From the NCBI GenBank assembly GCA_017559445.1, contig JAFYSJ010000002.1, positions 100,087 to 140,126 of the forward strand: DNA of 40,040 nucleotides. Direction: 5' to 3'. Positions 7,248 through 15,391 of the stretch are shown here, piece after piece. Position 1 is the first letter of the stretch; every line of letters starts with the position of its first letter. Made by a program: the position numbers and the translations under genes. Source of the DNA: Clostridia bacterium (GTDB lineage Bacteria > Bacillota > Clostridia > RGIG7378). A model generated the notes under the pieces. It was not told the DNA's origin. It saw only the letters and a list, made by a program, of their open reading frames with translations, and searched no databases.

Positions 7248-10200
7248 TCACATGATAGTGGAAACTTCCATTGTGATCTCTTCCAATACGTCCAAGAGAA
7301 CTCTTACTGTATCCAAAGCTGTGAATACTGTTACGCCATTTTCTACAGCACACTGTCTGATCTGATGGCCGTCGGACAAGCCGCCTGCCTGTGCGGAGTA
7401 ATCTCTTGTGTTGATTACGTAGTTTACGTAACCCTGACGGATGGATGTGAGAATCTCATCGCTGTCGTCGCTAATCTTCTTCTTAACTCTTGTACGGATT
7501 CCATTCTCCTTGAGGAACTTAGCTGTACCCTCTGTAGCCTCAATGTTGAAACCAAGGTTGTAGAATCTGCGGATAAGAGGAAGTGCCTCTGGCTTATCTG
7601 CATCGGAAATTGTTACAAATACTGTACCGTAGTTAGATACCTGCATGCCGGATGCCTGAAGTGCCTTGTAGAGAGCTCTTGTCATTGTCTTGTCGTAACC
7701 AATAGCCTCACCTGTGGACTTCATTTCAGGAGAAAGGTATGCGTCCAAACCACGGAGCTTTGCGAAGGAGAATGCTGGTGCCTTAATGTACCAACGATCC
7801 TTTTCCTTGGGGTAAATCTCTGTGATGCCCTGCTCCTTAAGGGAAACGCCCAAAATTGCCAATGTACCGATATCTGCCAAGCAGTATCCTGTGGACTTGG
7901 ACAAGAATGGAACTGTTCTGGAGGAACGTGGGTTAATCTCGATAACGAATACGTTGTCCTCCTTGTCTACGATGAACTGGATGTTGTAAAGACCAACGAT
8001 ACCAATTCCGAGACCAAGTCTCTTAGTATAGTCAAGGATTGTGTCCTTAACCTTCTGGCTAATGGAGAAGGAAGGATATACGGAGATGGAGTCACCGGAG
8101 TGAACACCAGTACGCTCTACAAGCTCCATGATGCCTGGTACGAATACATCTGTACCGTCACAAACTGCATCAACCTCAACTTCCTTACCGATGATGTACT
8201 TGTCAACCAAAACTGGCTTATCTGCGTCAATTTCTACAGCTGTCTGCAAGTAGTGACGGAGCTGCTTCTCATTTGCAACGATCTGCATAGCTCTACCACC
8301 GAGAACGAAGGAAGGACGTACCAATACTGGGTAGCCGATTTCGTTAGCTGCTGCTACACCATCCTCGATCTTAGTTACAGCGTGACCCTTAGGCTGAGGA
8401 ATATCAAGTTCACGAAGAACCTTTTCGAATGCGTCTCTGTTCTCTGCTCTCTCGATAGCATCACAATCTGTACCGATAATCTTAACACCACGCTTCATGA
8501 GAGGCTCTGCCAAGTTAATAGCTGTCTGACCACCCAAGGAAGCGATAATACCCATTGGCTTCTCCAAATCAACGATGTTCATAACATCCTCAACTGTCAA
8601 AGGCTCAAAGTAAAGCTTATCGGAACATGTGTAGTCTGTAGATACAGTCTCAGGGTTGTTGTTAATAATAATTGCCTCGTAGCCATGCTCCTTAATGGTC
8701 ATAACTGCGTGTACTGTGGAGTAGTCGAACTCAACGCCCTGACCGATACGGATAGGACCAGAACCGAGAACGATAATCTTCTCTCTGTCGGAAACAACAC
8801 TCTCATTCTCTCCGCCATATGTGGAGTAGAAGTATGGAATGTAGGACTTGAACTCTGCAGCACATGTATCAATTGTCTTGTAGCAAGGACGAATCTCGTT
8901 TTCCTTACGCATGTTGTAGATATCAAGCTCCTTCATGCCCCAAAGGTCTGCAATTGCTCTATCGCAGAAGCCATAGTACTTAAGGCGGCGAAGTGTCTCC
9001 TTGTCACCTACATTTGCTGCACCCTCGCGCTCCAACTCAATGATATTGCGAAGCTTAGCAATGAACAACATGTCGATCATAGTTGCCTCGGAAATATCCT
9101 CGGAAGCTACATCTCTGCGAAGAAGCTCTGCCATAGCGTAGATTCTGTCGTCTGTTGCTGTCTTGATGTAGTTCATCATATCCTCTGTGGACATGTTGTC
9201 GAACTTCTTCATGTGCAAGTGGTAAACACCAATTTCGAGGGAGCGAATAGCCTTGAGCAAGCTCTCCTCAAGTGTTCTACCAATACTCATGCTCTCACCA
9301 GTTGCCTTCATCTGAGTAGACAAAGTGTTGTTTGCATCTGTGAACTTGTCGAATGGGAAACGAGGCATCTTAGTTACCACGTAGTCCAAAGCAGGCTCAA
9401 AGCTGGCAGGAATATGAGAAATCTGAATCTCGTCCAATGTCATACCTACAGCGATCTTAGCTGTAACTCTAGCAATTGGGAATCCGCTGGCCTTGGAAGC
9501 AAGAGCAGAGGAACGAGAAACTCTGGGGTTAACCTCAATAAGGTAGTAGTTAAAGGACTGAGGATCCAAAGCGAACTGTACGTTACAGCCACCCTCGATC
9601 TTGAGCTCACGAATAATCTTAAGTGCGCTCTCTCTAAGGAGACCTGCCTCCTTGTTTGTCAATGTCTGGCAAGGACATACAACGATGGAGTCACCTGTAT
9701 GTACGCCAACTGGGTCAAGGTTCTCCATGTTACAAATAGCAATTGCTGTGTCGTTACCGTCACGCATTACTTCGTACTCGATTTCCTTGTAACCACGGAT
9801 ACTCTTTTCTACCAAAACCTGGTGAACTGGGGAAAGCTGAAGAGCATTCTTCATGATCTCAACAAACTCTTCCTCGTTATCTGCGAAACCGCCACCTGTA
9901 CCGCCCAATGTGAAAGCAGGACGAAGAACAACAGGGAAACCGATTTCTCTAGCAGCTGCAAGACCCTCTTCCATTGTGTTAGCTGTTACAGAAGGAAGTA
10001 CTGGCTCACCAATAGCCTCGCACATATCCTTGAACAACTGACGGTCCTCAGCTCTCTCAATACTCTCGCTAGGTGTACCCAAAAGCTGCACCTGGCACTC
10101 CTTAAGAATACCCTTGCGCTCGAGCTGCATAGCAAGGTTAAGACCTGTCTGTCCGCCGATACCGGGAACGATAGCATCAGGTCTCTCGTATCTGATAATC

Positions 10201-10427
10201 TTAGCCACATACTCAAGTGTAAGGGGCTCCATGTAGATCTTATCTGCGATTGTCTTATCTGTCATGATTGTAGCTGGGTTAGAGTTAACCAGAACAACCT
10301 CATAGCCCTCTTCTCTAAGAGCCAAGCAGGCCTGTGTACCTGCGTAGTCGAACTCGGCTGCCTGACCAATAACAATTGGACCAGAACCGATAACCATTAT
10401 CTTGCGAATGTCTGTTCTCTTTGGCAT
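7248..10427 (-). CDS. carB: Carbamoyl-phosphate synthase large subunit
   Basis: A 1059-aa protein with the full domain order of the family. The N-terminal carboxyphosphate ATP-grasp half starts with [18 protein letters not shown]. An oligomerisation region follows, then a second carbamoyl-phosphate ATP-grasp half opening with [16 protein letters not shown], and a C-terminal MGS-like allosteric domain. It makes carbamoyl phosphate from bicarbonate, ammonia and two ATP. Ammonia normally arrives by tunnel from CarA, but the adjacent CarA here lacks key glutaminase residues, so CarB may run on free ammonia (inference). It directly abuts carA, starting one base after the carA stop. Confidence 0.97.
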   Translation of the reverse strand: MPKRTDIRKIMVIGSGPIVIGQAAEFDYAGTQACLALREEGYEVVLVNSNPATIMTDKTIADKIYMEPLTLEYVAKIIRYERPDAIVPGIGGQTGLNLAMQLERKGILKECQVQLLGTPSESIERAEDRQLFKDMCEAIGEPVLPSVTANTMEEGLAAAREIGFPVVLRPAFTLGGTGGGFADNEEEFVEIMKNALQLSPVHQVLVEKSIRGYKEIEYEVMRDGNDTAIAICNMENLDPVGVHTGDSIVVCPCQTLTNKEAGLLRESALKIIRELKIEGGCNVQFALDPQSFNYYLIEVNPRVSRSSALASKASGFPIARVTAKIAVGMTLDEIQISHIPASFEPALDYVVTKMPRFPFDKFTDANNTLSTQMKATGESMSIGRTLEESLLKAIRSLEIGVYHLHMKKFDNMSTEDMMNYIKTATDDRIYAMAELLRRDVASEDISEATMIDMLFIAKLRNIIELEREGAANVGDKETLRRLKYYGFCDRAIADLWGMKELDIYNMRKENEIRPCYKTIDTCAAEFKSYIPYFYSTYGGENESVVSDREKIIVLGSGPIRIGQGVEFDYSTVHAVMTIKEHGYEAIIINNNPETVSTDYTCSDKLYFEPLTVEDVMNIVDLEKPMGIIASLGGQTAINLAEPLMKRGVKIIGTDCDAIERAENRDAFEKVLRELDIPQPKGHAVTKIEDGVAAANEIGYPVLVRPSFVLGGRAMQIVANEKQLRHYLQTAVEIDADKPVLVDKYIIGKEVEVDAVCDGTDVFVPGIMELVERTGVHSGDSISVYPSFSISQKVKDTILDYTKRLGLGIGIVGLYNIQFIVDKEDNVFVIEINPRSSRTVPFLSKSTGYCLADIGTLAILGVSLKEQGITEIYPKEKDRWYIKAPAFSFAKLRGLDAYLSPEMKSTGEAIGYDKTMTRALYKALQASGMQVSNYGTVFVTISDADKPEALPLIRRFYNLGFNIEATEGTAKFLKENGIRTRVKKKISDDSDEILTSIRQGYVNYVINTRDYSAQAGGLSDGHQIRQCAVENGVTVFTALDTVRVLLDVLEEITMEVSTIM

Positions 10428-11513
10428 TTACTTATCCTCCCCCATCATCTTAACGAACTGTGCCAAAAGGGCATCGTCCTGTGGTCCAGGTGCACCCTCT
10501 GGTCTGTACTGTACAGCCATAAGCTTATTAGCTGTATCTGCAACACCCTCAACTGTCTTATCAAGGATATTAAGGTGAGTTACCTCAAGGCCGGAGTTTG
10601 CGATAGAATCTGCATCTACTGCATAACCGTGATCCTGAGATGTAATGAGAACCTTGCCGTTCAAGAGGTTCTTAACTGGATAGTTAACGCCTCTGTGGCC
10701 AGACTTAAGCTTATTTACAGCACCACCGTATGCAAGGCCAACAAGCTGGAGACCCATGCCGATAGCCAATACTGGAGTCTTGCCCTTGAGCTCCTTGATG
10801 AGCTCAATAACACATGGAATATCCTGTGGATCGCCAGGGCCGTCAGAAATAACAACACCGCTGGGCTTCATTGCCATGATCTCCTGTGCTGTTGTGTTAT
10901 AAGGAACAACTGTAATGTTGCATCCAAGAGCGTTAAGGCAACGAATTACGTTCTGCTTAATGCCCAAGTCTACTGCAACTACGTTGTACTTGTGGTTAGG
11001 TGTTCTAGAATACCACTTCTTGCGGCAGCTAACTCTGCTTACAGAATCGTGAGGAATTGGTGTGCTCTTAATGAGCTCAAGTCCCTCCTCTGTTGTTACA
11101 CAAACATCTGCAATAACAGCTCTCATTGTGCCGTTGTCTCTGATGTGTCTTGTAAGTTCTCTTGTATCCAAGCCTTCGATGCCAGGGATGTTATAGTCAT
11201 CCATGATCTCGGAGAGAGTCTTAGTGCAACGGAAGTTAGATGGAAGATCGTTGTACTCGCTAACAACAAGACCGCTAATTGTAGGGAATCTTGTCTCATA
11301 GTCCTCATCAGTAATACCGTAGTTACCGATAAGGGGATATGTCATAACTACTGCCTGATCCAAGTATCCAGGGTCAGAAACCAACTCCTGATAACCGGAC
11401 ATAGTTGTATTGAATACCAATTCAAAAACTCTTGTGTCCTTGCTACCAAAGCCGTAGCCCTGATATCTCTTGCCGTCTTCGAGAATTAATACTCTGTCGT
11501 AAGCTCTTGCCAT
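10428..11513 (-). CDS. carA: Carbamoyl-phosphate synthase small subunit with degenerate glutaminase site
   Basis: A 361-aa CarA homologue with an N-terminal CPSase_sm_chain domain and a C-terminal class I glutamine amidotransferase domain. The start was set at ATG 11513, not the longer frame from 11546, because GGAGG lies 9 bp before it. The nucleophile elbow, normally G-I-C-L-G-H-Q, reads A-I-G-M-G-L-Q, so the catalytic Cys is Gly252 (codon GGC at 10760-10758). The normal Q-F-H-P-E reads Q-Y-R-P-E, so the catalytic His is Arg337 (AGA at 10505-10503). Glu339 remains. Two triad residues are therefore lost while the rest of the protein is well kept. It probably acts as a structural partner of CarB rather than as a glutaminase (inference). 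It overlaps the end of pyrC by 28 bp. Confidence 0.93.
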   Translation of the reverse strand: MARAYDRVLILEDGKRYQGYGFGSKDTRVFELVFNTTMSGYQELVSDPGYLDQAVVMTYPLIGNYGITDEDYETRFPTISGLVVSEYNDLPSNFRCTKTLSEIMDDYNIPGIEGLDTRELTRHIRDNGTMRAVIADVCVTTEEGLELIKSTPIPHDSVSRVSCRKKWYSRTPNHKYNVVAVDLGIKQNVIRCLNALGCNITVVPYNTTAQEIMAMKPSGVVISDGPGDPQDIPCVIELIKELKGKTPVLAIGMGLQLVGLAYGGAVNKLKSGHRGVNYPVKNLLNGKVLITSQDHGYAVDADSIANSGLEVTHLNILDKTVEGVADTANKLMAVQYRPEGAPGPQDDALLAQFVKMMGEDK

Positions 11514-12751
11514 ACTGCTAAACCTCCACAAACTGTCATTGCGCACCTGCCGTAAACTTTAACTCCCTCAAAGGGGGTGCTGCGCCCTTTAGAGAAGAAA
11601 TCTTCTGAATTTATTTCGTATTCACAACCCAAGTCAAATACTGTGTAATCCTTTGGGTCCTGAGCAATACCGAATCTCTGACGAGGGGCTGTTGCCATAA
11701 GTTCAATCAACCTCTCAAGTGTAATAACTCCTGGTCTAACCAGGTATGTATAAAGCACTGGGAATGCTGTCTCGATACCTACAATACCATTAAGGCTGCC
11801 TGCCAAACCCTTGCTCTTTTCCTCAGCGCTGTGAGGTGCGTGGTCTGTGGCAATCATGTCGATGGTACCGTCTACGATACCCTGGATCAAAGCAAGCCTG
11901 TCCTCTTCGCCGCGAATAGGAGGGTTCATCTTGAATCTACCCTCATCCTTAAGGTCCATGTCGTTGTAAACCAAGTAGTGAGGGGCTGTCTCACAAGTAA
12001 CGTCTAATCCCTCTGCCTTAGCCTTGCGAATAATCTCAACGCTCTCCTTGCAGGAAATGTGGCATACGTGGTAGCTGCAACCTGTCTCTCTAACAAGCTC
12101 GATGTCTCTAGCAATGGGACCCCATTCACTCTCTGAGCAAATACCCTTGTGTCCGTGGAGCTTAGCGTACTCTCCGTCGTGGATGTATCCGCCTCTTAAC
12201 AAGGAGTTGTCCTCGCAGTGTGCTACGATAACCTTGCCCAAAGCCTTGGCTCTAAGCATAGCCTGCTTCATGAGCTCTCTGTCCTGCACTCCTCTGCCAT
12301 CATCGGAGAAGGCGAAGGCTCCTGCCTGTGCCATTCCTTCAAGGTCTGCAAGTTCCTCTCCCATCTGTCCAACTGTAATGGCTCCGTATGGGTGAACATG
12401 AATACATGCATGGCTGTCGATAGCTCTCTGCTGCTGTGCCAAGTTCTCGATGCTGTCTGGAACTGGCTTAAGATTTGGCATGGAGCAAACGTCTGTGTAA
12501 CCGCCATGTGCAGATGCCAATGTGCCAGACTCAATGTCCTCTTTATACGAAAAACCCGGCTCACGCAAATGAACATGCACATCTGCTAAACCGGGGAGAA
12601 TTACGCCATCTATTAATGTATAGGAATCAAACTGATTGTCCTGATCCATAGGACAAGACACCTTGCTGGAAATACCGTCAACCACAAAAACTGCAGCCTT
12701 GGAAATCTGGCCGCTTGTGTAATCTTTGAGGTTGTACAATGCTTGCTTCAT
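11486..12751 (-). CDS. pyrC: Dihydroorotase
   Basis: A 421-aa metal-dependent amidohydrolase that cyclises carbamoyl aspartate to dihydroorotate. The metal-binding DVHVHLREPG is at 57-66, and MIATDHAPHSAEEK near the C terminus supplies the catalytic Asp and further ligands. The start is ATG 12751 with AGGAG 7 bp upstream. The frame remains open to 12871, but that extension would be translated from the attenuator terminator. It is the first gene of the pyr operon, and its stop lies 28 bp inside carA. Confidence 0.95.
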   Translation of the reverse strand: MKQALYNLKDYTSGQISKAAVFVVDGISSKVSCPMDQDNQFDSYTLIDGVILPGLADVHVHLREPGFSYKEDIESGTLASAHGGYTDVCSMPNLKPVPDSIENLAQQQRAIDSHACIHVHPYGAITVGQMGEELADLEGMAQAGAFAFSDDGRGVQDRELMKQAMLRAKALGKVIVAHCEDNSLLRGGYIHDGEYAKLHGHKGICSESEWGPIARDIELVRETGCSYHVCHISCKESVEIIRKAKAEGLDVTCETAPHYLVYNDMDLKDEGRFKMNPPIRGEEDRLALIQGIVDGTIDMIATDHAPHSAEEKSKGLAGSLNGIVGIETAFPVLYTYLVRPGVITLERLIELMATAPRQRFGIAQDPKDYTVFDLGCEYEINSEDFFSKGRSTPFEGVKVYGRCAMTVCGGLAVWQELTTEY

Positions 12752-12822
12752 AAATAAACTCCTATGTACCCTTGTACTCTTCATTATAATACTTTTTATA
12801 TAAGGGCCACAAGACTTATCTA

Positions 12823-12854
12823 CAAAAAAGAGTCTCGCGCTACCGCAAGACTCT
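12823..12854 (-). terminator. pyr operon attenuator terminator
   Basis: On the minus strand AGAGTCTTGCG pairs with CGCGAGACTCT around GTAG and is followed by TTTTTTG. It sits in the pyr leader about 72 bp before pyrC, so it must be conditional. Its 5' arm contains GTCTTG (12851-12846), which can pair instead with CAAGAC (12918-12913) from the upstream PyrR hairpin. Confidence 0.85.
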
Positions 12855-12874
12855 CTCAAAGACAGTTTCAAATT

Positions 12875-12891
12875 GCCTGGCTAGCCCAGGC
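12875..12891 (-). promoter_or_regulatory. Internal leader hairpin of the pyr attenuator
   Basis: GCCTGG and CCAGGC form a 6-bp stem around GCTAG between the PyrR element and the terminator. It would be enclosed by the predicted antiterminator pairing and may bring its arms together. Confidence 0.5.
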
Positions 12892-12912
12892 CACATAGGT
12901 CTAATTAAGCAT

Positions 12913-12946
12913 GTCTTGTCGGTATCTCTGTACCGCCCTTAAAGAC
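12913..12946 (-). promoter_or_regulatory. PyrR-binding anti-antiterminator hairpin
   Basis: On the minus strand a lower stem GTCTT/AAGAC, an internal bulge, an upper stem CGGTA/TACCG and the hexaloop CAGAGA form the shape of a PyrR binding loop. The hexaloop matches the CNGNGA core known from Bacillus-type pyr leaders. When UMP-bound PyrR holds this hairpin, the downstream terminator can form. When it opens, its 3' arm CAAGAC can pair with the terminator arm. No pyrR gene is in the window. Confidence 0.7.
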
Positions 12947-12953
12947 TGCAGTT

Positions 12954-12982
12954 ATTATTGTATATGGTGTCATTTTTGTCAA
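12954..12982 (-). promoter_or_regulatory. pyr operon promoter
   Basis: Consensus TTGACA (12982-12977), a 17-bp spacer and AATAAT (12959-12954) on the minus strand. The predicted transcript would start almost exactly at the first base of the PyrR hairpin, which supports the assignment. Confidence 0.75.
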
Positions 12983-13020
12983 GCATTTTTAACACAAAAA
13001 TGACTGTGTTTAATGGTGGT

Positions 13021-13054
13021 GTTAATTACTTTTGAATAACCAAAAGTAATTAAC
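13021..13054. repeat. Perfect 14-bp stem-loop, TTACTTTTG family
   Basis: GTTAATTACTTTTG and CAAAAGTAATTAAC form a perfect 14-bp stem with a 6-base loop (AATAAC on plus, GTTATT on minus). It lies just outside the IS remnant. The arms and loop resemble the CTTTGG/CCAAAG stem-loops at 20767 and 28338, so it may be a diverged member. It could also end transcription arriving from the toxin region. Confidence 0.6.
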
Positions 13055-13198
13055 AGTCATCTGGACTGCGCGGATTATACATTACATCCCATAAATTCCA
13101 TATGGGTACGCCATCCTTGATCTAAGCTGGTTTCTTCCGTTTGTTGTAAAGTCTTGAATAATGAGATTCTCAAAATATCTACCATCTACTTTTGTCTA

Positions 13199-13345
13199 TT
13201 TTCTTAATAAGAGATAGTTCTCCTTGAATTCTTTCTAACTTCTTTTTCTGTGTCTTCTGCCAACTATAATAACTTGCCGGATTTAGCTTTAGCACTTTAC
13301 ACATCTTCGACACACTAAACTCGGACTTGTACTACTCTATAGCGA
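13199..13345 (-). pseudogene. IS3 OrfB transposase fragment
   Basis: The minus-strand translation gives VAIE, an in-frame TAG, then YKSEFSVSKMCKVLKLNP and ASYYSWQKTQKKKLERIQ, ending at a TAG near 13199. This is the characteristic N-terminal HTH_21 region of IS3-family OrfB (K-S-E-F-x-V-x-K-M-C-x-V-L...YY.W). The integrase core with DDE residues is absent. It cannot produce an active transposase. Confidence 0.7.
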
Positions 13346-13351
13346 CCCACT

Positions 13352-13570
13352 TCATTCTTCTGGTTCCATGAAGATGTGCAGGGAATTTTTTAGGATCTCT
13401 ACCTTCCTTCTTTCATCCTCTACAACACTAGTTAGTTTCTTTATTTCTTTGTCTTTTTCTTTCAGCTTGTTTTCTAGTTCTTTAACTTTTAAAGCTAGAT
13501 TTTTAGACTCTGTAGGAGCATTAGGAACTATTCCTTTCTCCTCAGCATATTTACTGTTGTTGCTTGGCAT
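13352..13570 (-). CDS. IS3-type OrfA remnant, coiled-coil
   Basis: A 72-aa open frame with a good AGGAGG and a 6-bp spacer before ATG 13570. The second half is a leucine-zipper-like coiled coil (LALKVKELENKLKEKDKEI and onward) ending in VEILKNSLHIF, like the C-terminal multimerisation helix of IS3 OrfA. The N-terminal DNA-binding helix-turn-helix is missing, so it is probably an internally deleted OrfA. It lies inside the inverted repeats of the IS remnant, directly before the OrfB fragment. It may still be translated, but a function is doubtful. Confidence 0.6.
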   Translation of the reverse strand: MPSNNSKYAEEKGIVPNAPTESKNLALKVKELENKLKEKDKEIKKLTSVVEDERRKVEILKNSLHIFMEPEE

Positions 13571-13670
13571 TTTTTACCTCCTTTTCTACCCATATGATAG
13601 CACAAGGGGTGTTACATATTTTCGCCGCAGTCCAATATTTAATATTCCACCCTGCTTCAATTACAGTTCT

Positions 13671-13688
13671 AGCTACAACAGTCGTCGG
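13671..13688. repeat. 18-bp direct repeat flanking the toxin-immunity pair, copy 1
   Basis: AGCTACAACAGTCGTCGG here is identical to 14663-14680. On the minus strand both encode P-T-T-V-V-A. The two copies bracket the URI-type toxin tail and its immunity gene, as expected when toxin cassettes are exchanged by recombination. Confidence 0.7.
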
Positions 13689-13762
13689 GCGATCATACAA
13701 ATCAAGAAATCGACTCATATCTGAGTCATATATCTTGTACCTGTTATGTTTCGACAGTTATC

Positions 13763-14158
13763 TTATTCTACAACACAAGAAACAATATCTCTTTCCATTT
13801 GTGCATAATTAAATTTATTCTTTAATCTTCCTTTTACTACTTTTAAAGAACAGAAAATATTATCTAAAATAATCTCTCTCTTTTGATCTAGATTTGCTTC
13901 GCAAAATTTCGCATAGTCTGTTTGAAGTGATATAACTGCCATTCTATAGGGTAAGCTTATTTTTTTTACTTCCTTAAACATCCCTTGCTCTAAAACACTT
14001 TCTGGAGCAATAATAGGCACTATTCCAATGGTGTCAATACAATCCGTATATCTTTTTACATCTATCATCGATGAAATCTTTTTACACAAATCATATATTT
14101 CATCGATAACACCATGCTCTTGCGTATAATACGAAGGTGTATTAATAAACAAATTCAT
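13763..14158 (-). CDS. Probable immunity protein, Imm44-like
   Basis: A 131-aa soluble protein without signal or membrane segments. Its composition and pattern (N-terminal beta segment, then IDEIYDLCKKISSMI, a central KEVKKISLPYRMAVISLQTD stretch and a helical tail) resemble Imm44-family immunity proteins of polymorphic toxin systems. This assignment is from memory of the family and is moderate. Context supports it: it starts 22 bp after the end of a toxin tail, the usual toxin-then-immunity order. AGGA lies 10 bp before ATG 14158. The reading frame is intact, so it may persist as an orphan antidote. Confidence 0.55.
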   Translation of the reverse strand: MNLFINTPSYYTQEHGVIDEIYDLCKKISSMIDVKRYTDCIDTIGIVPIIAPESVLEQGMFKEVKKISLPYRMAVISLQTDYAKFCEANLDQKREIILDNIFCSLKVVKGRLKNKFNYAQMERDIVSCVVE

Positions 14159-14179
14159 AACACTACCATCCTCTCTTGT

Positions 14180-14644
14180 TCATTGGGAAAACATTCCGTA
14201 TTTGTCCTTATAATACATATTCATATCATATTGCCAATAATGAATATCAGCTTTACTTCCAGATTCAAGGATTTGCATAGTTAACCCATTCTCTGATAAA
14301 AATTTTTTTGAATATCGTTTCGTAGGATTTATTGTTTCTCCAAATTTCATAATATTATTATCAGAATCCAACAATGCATATCCATAATTTGTTTTTGAAC
14401 AATTCAACGAATTGCCATGCACTTTTGGAGTTATAACCTCTGTTGTATTATCTATACTTTTTCTGAAATCATTGACATTATCAACAGCTTCACTAATTCT
14501 ACCTGCAGTCTTTGCTGCGTCATGTACATCGTCTACAACTTCAACCGCAGCTTTTCCTGCCCTTAAAGCATCAACAACTTCTCCAACTCCACCAACAAAA
14601 GGAACTGCAACGTCTACTATATCTCCAACTAATCCTACCCAAGC
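14180..14644 (-). pseudogene. C-terminal toxin tail, URI/GIY-YIG-like nuclease (displaced polymorphic toxin)
   Basis: A contiguous frame runs from just after a TAG at 14647-14645 to the TGA at 14182-14180, about 154 codons. The first half (AWVGLVGDIVDVAVPFVGGV and a VVDALRAGKAA helix) resembles the glycine-rich pretoxin linker of RHS or WXG-type polymorphic toxins. The last 80 residues (YGYALLDSDNN, KFGETINPTKRYSKKFL, DIHYWQYDM) resemble Tox-URI-type nuclease domains related to GIY-YIG enzymes. No delivery domain or proper start precedes it. A GTG at 14422 could start the nuclease part alone. Immediately upstream the frame reads TTVVANPTDP then TAG, so a nonsense change may have separated it from a larger protein. 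Its immunity gene follows. Confidence 0.6.
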
Positions 14645-14662
14645 CTATGGATCTGTTGGATT

Positions 14663-14680
14663 AGCTACAACAGTCGTCGG
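14663..14680. repeat. 18-bp direct repeat flanking the toxin-immunity pair, copy 2
   Basis: Identical to 13671-13688 and in the same orientation, about 990 bp apart. It encodes P-T-T-V-V-A just before the toxin cassette on the minus strand. Confidence 0.7.
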
Positions 14681-14772
14681 AAAATCTCGATTTCAAAAAA
14701 CCTTATATCTTCATAAATATCTGGCTCTAATATTCCTTGCGTACTGAAGCAATCTTTCCACTAGGGTAATAT

Positions 14773-15141
14773 TCACCCTTCGTAGTAGTGCACATCTATT
14801 TTTTGACAATATATACTAAAAACGATAGAGTTCTCTAATTCAATTTTTATTTCTATAAATCCTTCGCTTAAAAGTCTTCCTCCATAATCAGCGTTTACAT
14901 CATACGCTCAAAATAAGTTTCGAATGAATTCGCTATTTGACTCACTTGCCGAAATCACTGTCGCATTACTAATTATCAAATCATCCCAAATACATAAATT
15001 AGTGATCCCTGCCAATCCATAACAATCAACAACCAAATTTTTTTGATATGCATCATTCCATATCAAAATTTTTGCATGATTGTATTCAATATAAATATTT
15101 TCTATTAAGCTATCTGCCCAATCAATTCTATAAAATTCCAT
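14773..15141 (-). pseudogene. Second immunity-like gene, interrupted by an in-frame stop
   Basis: From ATG 15141 (GGAG 11 bp upstream) the frame encodes 77 residues and meets TGA at 14910-14908. It then continues in the same frame for about 44 more codons with plausible protein sequence (AYDVNADYGGRLLSEGF, IKIELENSIVFSIY) to TGA at 14775-14773. The full ancestral product would be about 122 aa, a usual size for small immunity proteins. The exact family is not recognised. It follows a possible toxin C-terminal remnant, giving a second decayed toxin-immunity pair. Function is probably lost unless the stop is read through. Confidence 0.5.
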
Positions 15142-15144
15142 TAT

Positions 15145-15270
15145 TTAAACATCTCCATTGGTCCTGTAAAAGAATGATACCACGAACCAGTATTTCCTGT
15201 AATCTCTACAGTGTTCAAGATACAAAAGTGTTTCAATTTACAAGTGACCAATTCACATAAAATAAAGGGC
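15145..15270 (-). pseudogene. Possible 3' remnant of a second toxin gene
   Basis: An open minus-strand frame without its own start ends at TAA 15147-15145, four bases before the immunity-like gene. It reads LNTVEITGNTGSWYHSF then TGPMEMFK at its end. It could be the C-terminus of a secreted toxin whose body has been lost. The evidence is position and open frame only, and no family is recognised. Confidence 0.3.
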
Positions 15271-15324
15271 AAAAATCAACTTTTCACCCTTCACTTTACT
15301 TTTAAATTTAACTACTGCAAATCA

Positions 15325-15391
15325 CTAGCACCTGCGGTGCGGTTACTAGCAAGCTCTGCTTGCGGCTCACTAGCCGAAGGCGGCTCACTAA
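15325..15391 (+). repeat. Mosaic CTAG mini-hairpin repeat array B (3 units)
   Basis: Three units with cores GCACC-TGC-GGTGC, CAAGC-TCT-GCTTG and GCC-GAA-GGC, each starting CTAG. The array ends CTCACTAA, touching the TAA stop (15394-15392) of the DUF4340 gene on the minus strand. Same orientation and style as arrays A and C. Confidence 0.88.

Larger units (their letters stand above)
13062..13634 (-). mobile_element. IS3-family insertion sequence remnant, internally deleted
   Basis: Imperfect terminal inverted repeats of about 47 bp bound this 573-bp segment. Both ends begin TGGACTGCG and share CATATGGGTA further in. Inside on the minus strand are an OrfA-like small protein (13570-13352) and the start of an OrfB (about 13350-13200) with a stop codon in it. 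A complete IS3 element is normally 1.2-1.5 kb, so more than half is missing, including the DDE catalytic region. No convincing target duplication remains (ATC versus ATA), suggesting an old insertion. Confidence 0.7.

Noticed and set aside
7179-11489. A plus-strand open frame of over 1400 codons opposite carB and carA
   Set aside because: It is antisense to two unmistakable enzymes, is extremely rich in Cys, Leu and Val, has no recognisable domain, and arises because the codon usage of the real genes avoids stops in the opposite frame.
12752-12871. Forty-residue N-terminal extension of dihydroorotase
   Set aside because: It would be encoded by the attenuator terminator, and ATG 12751 has a proper AGGAG site.
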